Below, one piece after another: positions 1 through 8,023 of a DNA stretch of 64,000 nucleotides (positions within the stretch are counted from its first letter, which is position 1; every line of letters begins with the position of its first letter). The translations under genes and the position numbers were made by a program. The notes under the pieces are model-generated. The model was given only the letters and a program-made list of their open reading frames with translations. It was not told the origin of the DNA and made no database searches. Source of the DNA: JACVRW01 sp034664085 (GTDB lineage Bacteria > Actinomycetota > Thermoleophilia > Solirubrobacterales > Thermoleophilaceae); assembly GCA_034664085.1 (NCBI GenBank), contig JAXDII010000080.1, forward strand, positions 31,213 through 95,212, read 5' to 3'.

Positions 1-111
1 ATTCGAAGTGTCGGCGGCCTCCTCTGCCGCCGAAGATACGCAGGCGCGCCGACGGTTACCACTCGGCCCGCTTAGAATGATGGCCTGGTCCAGGCCCTGA
101 TTCTCTCGGCA

Positions 112-675
112 GTGAGCAGCGACCAGGCGCTGACCTTCTTAGCCTCCGTCGTCGGATCGTCCGCGATCGCCGGTCTCCTCGTCGCCGGCTACACCCGGAC
201 GACCGAGCGAAAGCGACAGCTCCGCGAAGAGATGCTTGAAACGGCGGGGAACTTCGCGGGCGATGCGATGGAGGCACTCGCACGCATCCGGGACTACAAG
301 CCAACCACCGCCGACCAGGACGGTGCAGTGCACCGTAATGCCGCGCTGCTAAGCGATGGGCGGCTGAGAGACGACAGACGCATCGCTGCCGAAAAAGCTG
401 TTGATCGGCTTCGGCCGCTGCGGGGACGCGTCAAGTTGTTGTTTGCGACGGCCGGTTCGAACGAGGCCGACGAAGCGGCCGGAGAGATCATCATTCAGCT
501 ACGCGCAATGTTGAAGACATCAGCCGCCTTCTGGGCGAAGTGCGAGGCGGACCCCGCCAACCGCGCGAAACACGAGCTGGAAGTGGAGCCCGCTTACGAC
601 CACGCTCGCGATACCACGCGGGCGGAAATCGAAAAGTTCTGCAGCGCTGCGGCTGAGCGTATGCGTTCTCCCTAG
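112..675 (+). CDS. Hypothetical membrane-anchored protein
   Basis: This 187-residue protein starts at GTG. It has one hydrophobic segment near the N-terminus (about residues 7-27, LASVVGSSAIAGLLVAGY) followed by a basic stop-transfer stretch (TRTTERKRQ). The rest is a long, mostly helical, charged cytoplasmic part without catalytic motifs I know. I do not recognise the family. It lies in the accessory-looking segment left of the tRNA-Glu gene, and its base composition is slightly less GC-biased than the housekeeping genes further right. The upstream 111 bases show no clear gene or promoter. Confidence 0.55.
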   Translation: MSSDQALTFLASVVGSSAIAGLLVAGYTRTTERKRQLREEMLETAGNFAGDAMEALARIRDYKPTTADQDGAVHRNAALLSDGRLRDDRRIAAEKAVDRLRPLRGRVKLLFATAGSNEADEAAGEIIIQLRAMLKTSAAFWAKCEADPANRAKHELEVEPAYDHARDTTRAEIEKFCSAAAERMRSP

Positions 676-728
676 CGCCACTCGCCACTCGATCAGTCCG
701 CCGAAAAAACGCGCCCAATTTCGCGGGG

Positions 729-1253
729 GTGTGCGCTTGCATGGGAGCGGTACTCGGGCAGGGGCGCTCAGAAACGCCAGGCGCGGGTACCTGGCCCGCC
801 GTCGCTGACCGTAGTCTCGCTGCCAGTCGTGTTCTTCTCGGTGATCGGCCTGTCTTGGATGTCGTCGGCGCGATCCTGCTGGTGATCGGGCTGTTCCGCG
901 CGCCGATGCCGCTCTACCTCGGCTGGCAGCGCACGCCCGAGGACGCTGCTGAGGACCGGGCCTACGGCACGGTCGGCGGGCTGTACCTCGTCGTCGGGTT
1001 CGTCATGCAGGCGCTGCCGTCCTTCGGTGCTAGCTGGTCGGGGTGCTCGGGCTGGAAGGCCTTCGCCGCCGTGGTGACGCTGGGAGCGGGCGGGCTGCTG
1101 GCTGTGGTGTTGTGGGGCGTGGCGTACATCGTGTTCCTCCGCCGTGCCGACGCGTGGGCGCGCCGAAAGTGGCCTGACCTCGAAGGCGGCGAGCTGCGGC
1201 GGGTCGGGGGGCTGCGTTTCTGGCGCTTCGAGCGCGTGCGCGAGTCTGCCTAG
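729..1253 (+). CDS. Hypothetical multi-spanning membrane protein
   Basis: The reading frame opens at GTG 729 and encodes 174 residues. The first 40 residues look non-native (Ala/Gly/Arg mix), so the true start may be further in, for example TTG at 855. Three hydrophobic segments are visible: DVVGAILLVIGLF, a second around GGLYLVVGFVMQALPS, and a third around TLGAGGLLAVVLWGVAYIVF. The C-terminus is basic and Trp-rich. No known family is recognised. It may form part of the accessory block next to the tRNA gene. Confidence 0.45.
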   Translation: MCACMGAVLGQGRSETPGAGTWPAVADRSLAASRVLLGDRPVLDVVGAILLVIGLFRAPMPLYLGWQRTPEDAAEDRAYGTVGGLYLVVGFVMQALPSFGASWSGCSGWKAFAAVVTLGAGGLLAVVLWGVAYIVFLRRADAWARRKWPDLEGGELRRVGGLRFWRFERVRESA

Positions 1254-1279
1254 CCCGTAGACGCGACCCGTGCCGCGCG

Positions 1280-2257
1280 CTAGGTGTCGGCTTTCTCGTC
1301 GGCATCGTCGAGAAAGGGCGCCGCCCAGGCCGGGATATCGCCTTGCGCGGTGAAGATGCTTCCGGCTGTACGGCCTAGATCGCTGAGCCGGGCGAGATAG
1401 CCGTCGCCGCGCCGAGCACGGCCCACCAGACCAGCGGCGTTCAGTTCATCGAGGAGCCTGCCGCGATAGGTGTCCTCGTTCAGGCCGACATAGTTGCCGC
1501 TTTTGCGGCTGCTCAGCTCATCCTCGGCCAGGTCGGCCACGGCCTGACGAGCTTCCGGCGACAGGCCCTCCAGTGTCTCGCGGACCTGCTCGACCGCATC
1601 ACCCTCGGGGAAACGTTGGAGGGTCTTGACTTCGGGGGCGACGGCCCTGGCCGCGCTTCTGCGAAAAGCGCCGGACTGAGTCCTCGCACGCGGGGCGGGC
1701 GTCGGCGTGGGGGCGGGCTGAGGCCGTGTCGGTCCGAACTCCCTGCGGACATTCTCCATCATGCGCCGCTCCAGTTCCTGAGGGTCGAACTTCCCGCCCT
1801 CCTCAGCGGTCTTTGAAGCGGCTTCCATGAAAGCTCGGAGAAGCTCGCGGAACTGCTCACCCACCATCGCGTGGGTGGCCGTCGCAGTGCTCCGCACGTC
1901 AGCAAGCAGAGCCTGAGTCTCCGAGTTCAGCTGCTCGCTCCTGATCATCTGCTGCGCGGCTGCATTTCCCTGGGCGATGTAGACCACGATCTGAATGGCG
2001 AAGGCCAGGATCGCTAGCGCAAGCGCGACCGTGGAAAGGCCGTCAGCGTCTTCAATAGACGCCACAACGGCGAGCGTTGCCAGGCACGCAAGCGCCACTA
2101 TCGCCGATGCGACACCTACGGCCCGCGCGGGAAGCTTGAACACTCCAGCGTCGGCGGGTCCAGACGGCTCGACGACGGCGAGGTCTGCACCCTCGGGCGA
2201 GGGCTCGTCCGGCGGAGCGTCGTCCGCAGGACCGTCCACCGGCTTCTGGTCACCCAT
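1280..2257 (-). CDS. Membrane protein with acidic N-terminus and winged-helix-like C-terminus
   Basis: The 325-residue protein starts at ATG. It has an Asp/Pro/Glu-rich N-terminal 40 residues, then two hydrophobic helices (about 47-67 and 74-95, including AIVALACLATLAVVASI and VALALAILAFAIQIVVYIA). A long soluble region follows, with a predicted helical stalk (residues 100-160) and a Pro/Thr-rich linker. The last 80 residues (YVGLNEDTYRGRLL, LNAAGLVGRARR, YLARLSDLGRTAG) resemble a winged-helix or MarR-like fold, which is an inference. It lies 60 bases downstream of the HNH nuclease gene on the same strand and is probably co-transcribed. The function is unknown; a defence or toxin role with the nuclease is possible but unproven. 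Confidence 0.55.
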   Translation of the reverse strand: MGDQKPVDGPADDAPPDEPSPEGADLAVVEPSGPADAGVFKLPARAVGVASAIVALACLATLAVVASIEDADGLSTVALALAILAFAIQIVVYIAQGNAAAQQMIRSEQLNSETQALLADVRSTATATHAMVGEQFRELLRAFMEAASKTAEEGGKFDPQELERRMMENVRREFGPTRPQPAPTPTPAPRARTQSGAFRRSAARAVAPEVKTLQRFPEGDAVEQVRETLEGLSPEARQAVADLAEDELSSRKSGNYVGLNEDTYRGRLLDELNAAGLVGRARRGDGYLARLSDLGRTAGSIFTAQGDIPAWAAPFLDDADEKADT

Positions 2258-2317
2258 CGACGGCAGGTTCGCGGCGAGCCGATTGAGTCCTGCCGCCGCC
2301 GGTCACGCAATGGTGAG

Positions 2318-3040
2318 CTAGCCGGGCGTGGCAGCCCCGACCAGCGCGCGCAGAGCCGAGACGGAGAGCCACTCAGCGCGCCGGTGGATCATGCGGTGGC
2401 AGTTCGAGCAGACCAGCGCGAGGTCGGCGAGTCGCGTTCTGCTGCCAGGCCGGAGCGTGTGCAGGGGCACGGTGTGGTGGCACTCGATGAACCCGTCGCC
2501 GTGCGGTCCGTACGTCGCGGCGAAGTCGAACGTGCACGCCTCGCAAGCCAGCTTGCCGGTGTTCTCCAGGGCCGCCACCTTCTTCCTGGCGACGAGGCGC
2601 TGGTTCCGCTCGCGTACGCGGTGGACGCGCGTCAGCAGGCGGCCCTCCGGCGCGTCGGCGACCTCCTCTTCGTCCGCCTCCGCCTCCTGCGCCGGGATGG
2701 CGTCGAGGTTCGCCCTGATCGCCTCGGCGGCTTGTCCGAGCCGCAAAGGGTCCGTGCCGAACTCGTCCCACACCGCCTGGTCGCCGCGCCCGCCTCGCGT
2801 CATGCCCACCGCTTCTGCGCTCGGGTCGATGGCGACGAAGTTGCTGACCTTCAGGCGCACCCCGGCCAGGTTCCGGAAGGTCGGCTCGCTGGCCAGCTCC
2901 GGCTCGACGGGGATGGCCCGGAGCAGGTTGCTCAGCTCCTCGACCGCCGGTGCAGACGGATTGCGTCCCTCGCGCTGGTAGAGGTCGAGGGCCAGGATCA
3001 GCTCGTCCCTGAGCCACGCGTCTTTCCTCGATCGCGCCAC
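2318..3040 (-). CDS. HNH endonuclease family protein
   Basis: The 240-residue protein starts at GTG. The C-terminal third carries a zinc-finger HNH nuclease signature: CEAC near residue 167, ECHHTVPLH with the paired catalytic histidines, and CSNCHRMIHRR. This is the layout of McrA-type and related HNH nucleases. The N-terminal half (about residues 10-110, with LRAIPVEPELASEPTFRNLAGVRLKV and AVGMTRGG) matches the helical region often fused to such HNH domains in restriction-like proteins. It may be a modification-dependent nuclease, but the target is unknown. A TAGGGT -10 box lies 7 bases before the GTG, so the mRNA is probably leaderless. The downstream membrane protein gene is probably in the same operon. 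Confidence 0.8.
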   Translation of the reverse strand: MARSRKDAWLRDELILALDLYQREGRNPSAPAVEELSNLLRAIPVEPELASEPTFRNLAGVRLKVSNFVAIDPSAEAVGMTRGGRGDQAVWDEFGTDPLRLGQAAEAIRANLDAIPAQEAEADEEEVADAPEGRLLTRVHRVRERNQRLVARKKVAALENTGKLACEACTFDFAATYGPHGDGFIECHHTVPLHTLRPGSRTRLADLALVCSNCHRMIHRRAEWLSVSALRALVGAATPG

Positions 3041-3047
3041 ATTCGCG

Positions 3048-3053
3048 ACCCTA
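3048..3053 (-). promoter_or_regulatory. -10 element for the HNH nuclease gene (leaderless type)
   Basis: The minus strand reads TAGGGT, then 7 bases, then the GTG start. This spacing puts the transcription start at or next to the start codon. I see no convincing -35 box. Confidence 0.5.
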
Positions 3054-3148
3054 TCCCGCCGCGCCCGTCGGTGGCCGGGCGGGCGGTCGCGCCGCCCGGC
3101 CCCGACTGCCCCTCAGAATGCCCCTCGCGTACCCCTAGAACGCCGAAA

Positions 3149-3167
3149 GCCCCGCGTTTTGCAGGGC
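3149..3167 (-). terminator. Terminator downstream of tRNA-Glu
   Basis: On the minus strand GCCCTGC and GCGGGGC form a 7-bp stem (one G-U pair) around an AAAAC loop, followed by TTTC. It begins about ten bases after the tRNA 3' end, the position expected for an intrinsic terminator of a single tRNA unit. Confidence 0.55.
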
Positions 3168-3176
3168 CTTCGTAGG

Positions 3177-3249
3177 TACCGCCACGGGGATTCGAACCCC
3201 GGTTTCCGCCGTGAGAGGGCGGCGTCCTAGTCCCCTAGACGATGGCGGC
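3177..3249 (-). tRNA. tRNA-Glu (CTC anticodon)
   Basis: A 73-nt cloverleaf folds on the minus strand. The acceptor stem is GCCGCCA with TGGCGGT, including the G1-U72 pair typical of actinobacterial tRNA-Glu, and the discriminator base is A. The anticodon stem CCGCC/GGCGG closes loop CTCTCAC with anticodon CTC at 3213-3215. The T arm is CGGGG-TTCGAAT-CCCCG. No CCA is encoded. It decodes GAG. The 3' end faces the accessory-looking genes at 1-3040, so it may be an integration site. Confidence 0.97.
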
Positions 3250-3279
3250 CTGTCGGTCGGCGATTGTAGCGGCAGGGTC

Positions 3280-4257
3280 GTGACTAGCCTCCCGTCCGTT
3301 CTGGCAGCCCTGCTCAACCTCCAGGCCGACCGGTCGGCGCGTTCCGTGGGGCTGCCATGCGTGGTCGCGCTGTTGCTCGCCGGGCTCCTGCTCGGCGGCT
3401 GCGGGGGGGCCGCCACGGATGACCGGGAGGGGCCCGTGTCGCTGCGCGTGACGCGCGATTTCGGCCACGCCGAGCTGGGCTCCGTGCGCACCGCGAAGCT
3501 GGCGGACGGCGACACCGTCCTGCGCCTGCTGCGCTCGCAGTTCGAGGTCGAGACGGGCCCGCGCTCCATCGAGGCGATCGACGGCCTCGCGGCCACCGAG
3601 ACGCGCCGCTGGTCCTTCTACGTCAACGGCGTCGAGCCCGAGGACGGGCCGGCGGACCACGAGCTCCTGCCCGGCGACCGCGTGCAGCTCGACTACCGGC
3701 CCGAGCAACCGGACGTGCGCGCCATCGTGGGCGCCTACCCCGAGCCGTTTGGGAGCGGGGCGGGGGAGAAGCGCCGCCCCGTGCGGGTGGAGTGCGACGC
3801 GGCCGAGTCGGATCCGTGCCGGGGCGCCAAGCAGGCGCTGGAGGACGCCGGCATCCCGGTCTCGAGCTCGTCGCTCGGCGCGCCGGGCACCGAGGCGGTC
3901 ACCCGCCTGGTCGTGGCCGCCTGGCCGCGCGCCCGCATCGTCCGCGGCGCCCCCACGCTGGAGCACGGGCCACAGCAGAGCGGCGTCTTCGCCCGCTTCG
4001 CCGCGGACGGCGCCACGCTCGAGCTGCTCGACGCGGACGGGCGGGTCGCCCGCACCGTGCGTGCGGGGGACGGCACGGCGCTGGTGGCCGCGCTGCAGCC
4101 GCGCGCCGACGAGCTGCTCTGGCTGGTCACCGCGCTCGACCGGGAGGGCCTCGCGGCTGGAGTCCGGGCGCTGCGAACGACGGCTCTGCGCGACGCCTAC
4201 GCGGTGGCCGTCACCGGCGCAAAGGTCGAGAAGCTCCCGCTCGCAGCACCGAAGTAG
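3280..4257 (+). CDS. Lipoprotein with DUF4430-like domain
   Basis: This is a predicted exported lipoprotein of about 325 residues. From GTG 3280 the N-terminus has arginines (DRSAR), then a hydrophobic core (VVALLLAGLLL) and the lipobox LGGC. A start at GTG 3346 would leave no positive charge before the core, so 3280 is preferred. After the lipobox, LRVTRDFGHAELGS, DGDTVLRLLRSQFEVE, WSFYVNGVEPEDG and LLPGDRVQLDYR match the DUF4430 (transcobalamin C-terminal-like, SLBB-related) fold. The remaining 200 residues are unrecognised but contain paired strand patterns such as LELLDADGRVARTVRAGDG. The ligand is unknown. Confidence 0.7.
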   Translation: MTSLPSVLAALLNLQADRSARSVGLPCVVALLLAGLLLGGCGGAATDDREGPVSLRVTRDFGHAELGSVRTAKLADGDTVLRLLRSQFEVETGPRSIEAIDGLAATETRRWSFYVNGVEPEDGPADHELLPGDRVQLDYRPEQPDVRAIVGAYPEPFGSGAGEKRRPVRVECDAAESDPCRGAKQALEDAGIPVSSSSLGAPGTEAVTRLVVAAWPRARIVRGAPTLEHGPQQSGVFARFAADGATLELLDADGRVARTVRAGDGTALVAALQPRADELLWLVTALDREGLAAGVRALRTTALRDAYAVAVTGAKVEKLPLAAPK

Positions 4258-4278
4258 CCCTATGGCATAGTCAGCGTC

Positions 4279-4917
4279 ATGGCCGCGCTCGACCCACTCG
4301 ACGGCGCCCTGCAACGCGTGGAGGACCTGCGCGCCCACTACGACGCCGCGATGGAGATCGCCGTCCAAAAGGACATCGGCCACCTCGACGAGATGTGCCG
4401 GCGCCTGATCGCCGCTTCGCCGATGCTGTTCGTGGGCACCTGCTCGGCCGAGGGGCACTGCGACGTCAGCCCGCGCGGCGGGCCCCCGGGCTTCGTGACC
4501 GTGCTCGACGAGCAGCACCTGGCCATCCCCGATGCCACCGGGAACCGCCGCCTCGACACGCTCGAGAACGTCGTTGCGAGCGGGCGTGCCGGCGTGATCT
4601 TCGTGATCCCCGGGCGCGACACCACGCTGCGCGTCAACGGCCGCGCCTGCGTGAGCGCCGACCCGCATCTGCTGGAGCGCATCACCCATGTCGGCAAGCC
4701 GCCGAAGACGGCGATCGTGCTCAGGGCCGAGGAGGTCTACGCCCACTGCCCGAAGGCGTTCGTGCGCTCGAAGCTCTGGGACCCGGACACCTGGCTGGAC
4801 CCGGCGGACCTGCCGACCCCCGCCGAAATGAGCGTCGCCCACCGGCGCGACCCGGCGTGGTCGGTCGAGCGTGAGGAGCGGCGCCAGGCGGACGCGCTGC
4901 TCCACCACCTCGACTGA
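4279..4917 (+). CDS. Pyridoxamine 5'-phosphate oxidase family flavoprotein (MSMEG_1061-like)
   Basis: The 212-residue protein is a split-barrel FMN- or F420-binding family member. The segment MLFVGTCSAEGHCDVSPRGGPPGFVTVLDEQHLAIPDATGNRRLDTLENV is typical of the MSMEG_1061 branch of PPOX-type proteins: strand, SPRGGPPGF turn, then the conserved NRRLDTL helix. GRACVSADP and the C-terminal AHCPKAFVRSKLWDPDTW also fit that branch. Such proteins act on small redox substrates in the cytosol; the substrate here is unknown. CATAGT lies 7 bases before the ATG, suggesting a leaderless start. Confidence 0.85.
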   Translation: MAALDPLDGALQRVEDLRAHYDAAMEIAVQKDIGHLDEMCRRLIAASPMLFVGTCSAEGHCDVSPRGGPPGFVTVLDEQHLAIPDATGNRRLDTLENVVASGRAGVIFVIPGRDTTLRVNGRACVSADPHLLERITHVGKPPKTAIVLRAEEVYAHCPKAFVRSKLWDPDTWLDPADLPTPAEMSVAHRRDPAWSVEREERRQADALLHHLD

Positions 4918-4957
4918 CACGCCGAAACTTGCGGGCCCGCGGCGGGTTCGTGCGTCG

Positions 4958-5938
4958 ATGATCCTCAGGCGACTGGGCGGGATGATCGTCAGCTGTGCAG
5001 CGCTCGCCGCGGGCACGGCGGCGCCCGCCGCCGCCCAGCCGCAGCCGAGCCCCTGTCCCACCCAGGCCGCCTTCGACTGGCAGGGGCGGTCGGTCTTCCA
5101 GAGGGTGACCGTGCAGGCCGCCGGCACCGCCGCGTACGAGGGCACGGTGCTCAGGCCGTCGGGCCCGCGCCGCACGCTCGGCCGGCGCCCCGGCGTAGTC
5201 CTGATGCACGGGCTCGGCGGCAGCCAGTGCGGCCTCTGGTGGGCGGCCCGGCACCTGGCCGGCCACGGCTACGTGACGCTCGTGATCACCCACGACGGCG
5301 ACCTTCCCGGCCACGTGCAGGCGGTGCGCACGGGAGTCCGCTGGCTGCGGTCGAGCGCCAACCCGTACCGCGGGGTGACCCTCGCCGACCGGATCGGCGT
5401 TGCCGGGCACTCCCAGGGCTCGCAGGCGGCGATGCTCGCGCAGGACGAGCCGGGCGTGCAGGCGCTCGCGGCGATCGACTCGCTCAAGGCCAACGCCGAG
5501 GGCGACGCGGCGGCCGCGGTCGGCTGCCTCGTGCCGCGCAACCCGATCACTCCGCGCGTGCCGGCGCTCGGCTTCGCGATGGATTTCCCGTGCCAGAACA
5601 GGGCGACCGAGACGCCCCCCGACCTGAAGAAGACCGGGCACGCGCTCTGGAAGGCGGCCGGCCAGCCGACCATGACGCTCGTCATGCGCGGCTACGAGCA
5701 CAACGACTTCACGGCCCGCGGGAGCGAGGCGCAGCTGCGCGACGTAGGGCACTTCCTGCTGGCCTGGTTCGACCGCTACCTGCGCCGCGACCGCGCCGCC
5801 ACGAAGCGCGTGCTGGCCCGGCGCGTGAACGGCGTGCGCACGCGCCAGCTGCTCAGCACGACCTACCGCTCGGCGGCCTTCCTGCCCGGTCGGATCGACT
5901 GCGAGGACTACCGCCGCTGCCTGCGCCCACGGCGCTAG
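4958..5938 (+). CDS. Secreted alpha/beta hydrolase (dienelactone hydrolase/lipase-like)
   Basis: The ATG at 4958 gives a signal peptide (MILRRLGGMIVSCAALAAG, cleavage near APAAAQ). The mature part has the alpha/beta-hydrolase order. An oxyanion strand VVLMHGLGGSQCG comes first. The nucleophile elbow GVAGHSQGSQAA carries the catalytic Ser. A late Glu/Asp region and the motif RGYEHNDF supply a candidate catalytic His. The protein is 326 residues, the family's usual length. The substrate is unknown; esters of short acids or polymers are plausible for this family. Its TAG stop is embedded in the -10 box of the next gene. Confidence 0.8.
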   Translation: MILRRLGGMIVSCAALAAGTAAPAAAQPQPSPCPTQAAFDWQGRSVFQRVTVQAAGTAAYEGTVLRPSGPRRTLGRRPGVVLMHGLGGSQCGLWWAARHLAGHGYVTLVITHDGDLPGHVQAVRTGVRWLRSSANPYRGVTLADRIGVAGHSQGSQAAMLAQDEPGVQALAAIDSLKANAEGDAAAAVGCLVPRNPITPRVPALGFAMDFPCQNRATETPPDLKKTGHALWKAAGQPTMTLVMRGYEHNDFTARGSEAQLRDVGHFLLAWFDRYLRRDRAATKRVLARRVNGVRTRQLLSTTYRSAAFLPGRIDCEDYRRCLRPRR

Positions 5939-5941
5939 ATT
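5936..5941 (+). promoter_or_regulatory. -10 element for the methyltransferase gene
   Basis: TAGATT lies 8 bases before ATG 5950 and includes the stop codon of the upstream hydrolase gene. The spacing predicts a leaderless transcript. Confidence 0.5.
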
Positions 5942-5949
5942 CAGGCCGC

Positions 5950-6648
5950 ATGGCGGACTTCGCGGGATTCGACACCCGTGGCTACCGGACCGTCGACGTG
6001 CGCAGCGGCTACGGCGAATGGGTGGCCACCTACGAGCAGAGCGTCGAGGACGCGATGGACGTCGAGCTGCTCGAGGCGCTGCGCGCGGTGCCCTGGTCCG
6101 AGGCGCGAGCCGTCGCGGACCTCGGGTGCGGAACCGGCCGCACCGGGGCCTGGCTGAGGGAGCGCGGCGTAGGTGCCGTGGACGGCGTCGACCTCACGCC
6201 CGAGATGCTCGCGGTCGCGCGCGAACGCGACGTGTATCGAAGCCTGGGCGAGGCGGATGTCACGGCGACCGGCCTGAAGGCCGCGGACTACAACCTCGTC
6301 GTCACCTGCCTGGTCGACGAGCACCTGGAGCAGCTCGGCCCGCTCTACGCGGAGGCGGCACGGCTGGCGCGACCCGGAGCCAGCTACGTGCTGGTCGGCT
6401 TCCATCCGCACTTCATCATGGCCGCCGGGATGCCCACCCACTTCGACAGCGAGTCGGGCGAGCCGCTGGCGATCGAGACCCACGTGCACCTGCTCAGCGA
6501 CCACGCGGCCGCCGCGCTGGACGCCGGCTGGGAGCTGGCCGAGCTGAAGGAGCGCGTGATCGACGACAGGTGGCTCGAGCTCAAGCCGAAGTGGGAGTCC
6601 CTGCGCGGCCAGCCGATCGCGTTCGTCTGGCGCAGGCCGGGCGGCTAG
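5950..6648 (+). CDS. Class I SAM-dependent methyltransferase
   Basis: The 232-residue protein has the standard SAM-binding fold. Motif I is AVADLGCGTGRTGAWL (about residues 53-68), the acidic end of strand 2 is DGVDLTPEML, and motif IV is ADYNLVVTCLVDEHL. The C-terminal part (ASYVLVGFHPHFIMAAGMPTHF) resembles methyltransferase-11-type small-molecule enzymes. The substrate is unknown. Its stop overlaps the stop of the convergent SDR gene through a shared CTAG at 6645-6648. Confidence 0.85.
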   Translation: MADFAGFDTRGYRTVDVRSGYGEWVATYEQSVEDAMDVELLEALRAVPWSEARAVADLGCGTGRTGAWLRERGVGAVDGVDLTPEMLAVARERDVYRSLGEADVTATGLKAADYNLVVTCLVDEHLEQLGPLYAEAARLARPGASYVLVGFHPHFIMAAGMPTHFDSESGEPLAIETHVHLLSDHAAAALDAGWELAELKERVIDDRWLELKPKWESLRGQPIAFVWRRPGG

Positions 6649-7478
6649 CCGCCGCCGAGCGCGCGGACGATGGCCCGGTCCATCAGCCGGTCCGGCATCA
6701 CCTTGGACACCGTCGCGCGGATCTTGCTGTCGGTGCCCACGAGGTAGCGCGTGCGCGGGCGCTTCGCGGTCAGCGCCGTGCCGATCACCTCGGCGACGGC
6801 GCGCGGCTCGAGGCCGGTCTTCTGCGCGATCTTCACGGTCTGGCGGCGCAGCCCCTCGATCATCCGCCCGTACAGGCGCTCGACGTCGGGCGGCATGCCC
6901 TCGGCGATCTCGTCGGCCAGCTCGTTGCCCTTGCGCCAGATCGGCGTGCGCACGCCGCCCGGCTCGATCACGACCACGTCGACGCCGTGCGGAAGCAGCT
7001 CGCGGCGCAGGGAGTCGCTGACCGCCTCGAGGCCGAACTTGGACGCGTTGTAGGCGCCCATCAGCGGCAGCGCCACGCGGCCGCCGATGGAGCTGACGTT
7101 GACGATCCGCCCGCGCGCGGAGCGCAGCGCCGGAAGGAAGGCCTGGGTGACCGCCACCTGCCCGACGAGGTTGATCTCGAGCTGCAGGCGCAGCTGGTCG
7201 AGCGGCAGGAACTCCAGCGGCCCGGCGACCGCGATGCCGGCGTTGTTGACGAGCCCGGCGAGCGGGCCGTCGCCCAGGTCCCTGCGCGCCGCGGCGATCG
7301 AGGCTGGATCGGACACGTCGAGCTTGACCGTGCGCAGGCCGCGGTCGCGCAGGCGCTGAGCGTCCTCCTCCCTGCGCACCGCTCCGACCGCGTCGAAGCC
7401 GAGCTCCTTGAGATGGAGCGCCGTCGCCTCCCCGATGCCGGAGGAGGCGCCCGTCACCAGCACGGTCCCGGAGGGCAT
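6645..7478 (-). CDS. SDR family NAD(P)-dependent oxidoreductase
   Basis: This 277-residue classical short-chain dehydrogenase has the cofactor motif TGASSGIG near residue 9 and NNAG near residue 87. The catalytic Ser is in VNVSSIGGRV and the YxxxK pair in GAYNASKFGLEAV. The segment EPGGVRTPIW follows in the usual place. Basic residues after strand 2 (GAVRREED) suggest NADPH preference. The C-terminal extension (RYLVGTDSKIRATVSKVMPDRLMDR) is like retinol/11-beta-HSD-type SDRs. The physiological substrate cannot be read from the sequence. It is divergent from the nitroreductase operon, with -10 boxes facing each other. Confidence 0.9.
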   Translation of the reverse strand: MPSGTVLVTGASSGIGEATALHLKELGFDAVGAVRREEDAQRLRDRGLRTVKLDVSDPASIAAARRDLGDGPLAGLVNNAGIAVAGPLEFLPLDQLRLQLEINLVGQVAVTQAFLPALRSARGRIVNVSSIGGRVALPLMGAYNASKFGLEAVSDSLRRELLPHGVDVVVIEPGGVRTPIWRKGNELADEIAEGMPPDVERLYGRMIEGLRRQTVKIAQKTGLEPRAVAEVIGTALTAKRPRTRYLVGTDSKIRATVSKVMPDRLMDRAIVRALGGG

Positions 7479-7487
7479 ATCGCAACG

Positions 7488-7504
7488 ACCCTATCCGCTA
7501 GCGT
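7488..7504. promoter_or_regulatory. Paired divergent -10 elements (SDR / nitroreductase operon)
   Basis: The minus strand reads TAGGGT (7488-7493), 9 bases before the SDR ATG. The plus strand reads TAGCGT (7499-7504), 9 bases before the nitroreductase GTG at 7514. The whole intergenic region is 35 bases, so both units are probably leaderless and may compete for polymerase. Confidence 0.5.
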
Positions 7505-7513
7505 CGCCTCGGC

Positions 7514-8023
7514 GTGGAGCTCGAGGACGCCATCCGCACCCGCCGCACCCACAAGGCCTACGGAGCCGACCCGGTGCCGCGCGAGCTGCTCGAGGAGCTG
7601 TTCGAGCTGGCGCGCTGGGCGCCCAACCACAACCTCACCAATCCGTGGCGCTTTCGGGTGCTCGGACCGGAATCGCTGGAGCGCCTCAAGCAGGCGGCGG
7701 GGCCCGAGGCGGCTGGCAAGCTCGACCGCGCGCCGACGCTCGTCGTCGCGAGCCAGGTGCGCTCCGAGGACGAGGTGCAGGACGAGGAGGACCTCTGCGC
7801 GGTGGCGTCGGCGATCTCGTACGTGCTGCTCGGAGCGCACGCGCACGGGCTGGCCGGCTACTGGCGCACGCCGGCCGTGCTGCGCTCGGATGAGGGGCGC
7901 GCGGCGGCCGGCGTGCCGGACGGCGAGCGGGTGCTGGGCCTGATCCACCTGGGTCCGCCGCGCCAGGACAAGGAGCCACCCGACAGGCTCCCGCCCGGCC
8001 ACTACGTAACGTTCCTGCCGTGA
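7514..8023 (+). CDS. Nitroreductase family protein
   Basis: The 169-residue protein has the FMN-binding nitroreductase fold. The N-terminal IRTRRTHKAYGADPVPRELLEELFELARWAPNHNLTNPWRF is the characteristic phosphate-binding and dimerisation stretch. AISYVLLGAHAHGLAGYWRT and LIHLGPP match the later conserved blocks. Such enzymes reduce nitro groups, quinones or related compounds with NAD(P)H. It begins with GTG and opens a seven-gene operon; its stop overlaps the GTG of glpD by 4 bases. Confidence 0.88.
   Translation: MELEDAIRTRRTHKAYGADPVPRELLEELFELARWAPNHNLTNPWRFRVLGPESLERLKQAAGPEAAGKLDRAPTLVVASQVRSEDEVQDEEDLCAVASAISYVLLGAHAHGLAGYWRTPAVLRSDEGRAAAGVPDGERVLGLIHLGPPRQDKEPPDRLPPGHYVTFLP

Noticed and set aside
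3235..5175. Very long open frame on the minus strand opposite the lipoprotein and PPOX genes
   Set aside because: It is an antisense shadow caused by high GC third positions; the translation is Arg/Ala/Gly/His-rich with no family motif, while the plus-strand genes have clear domains.
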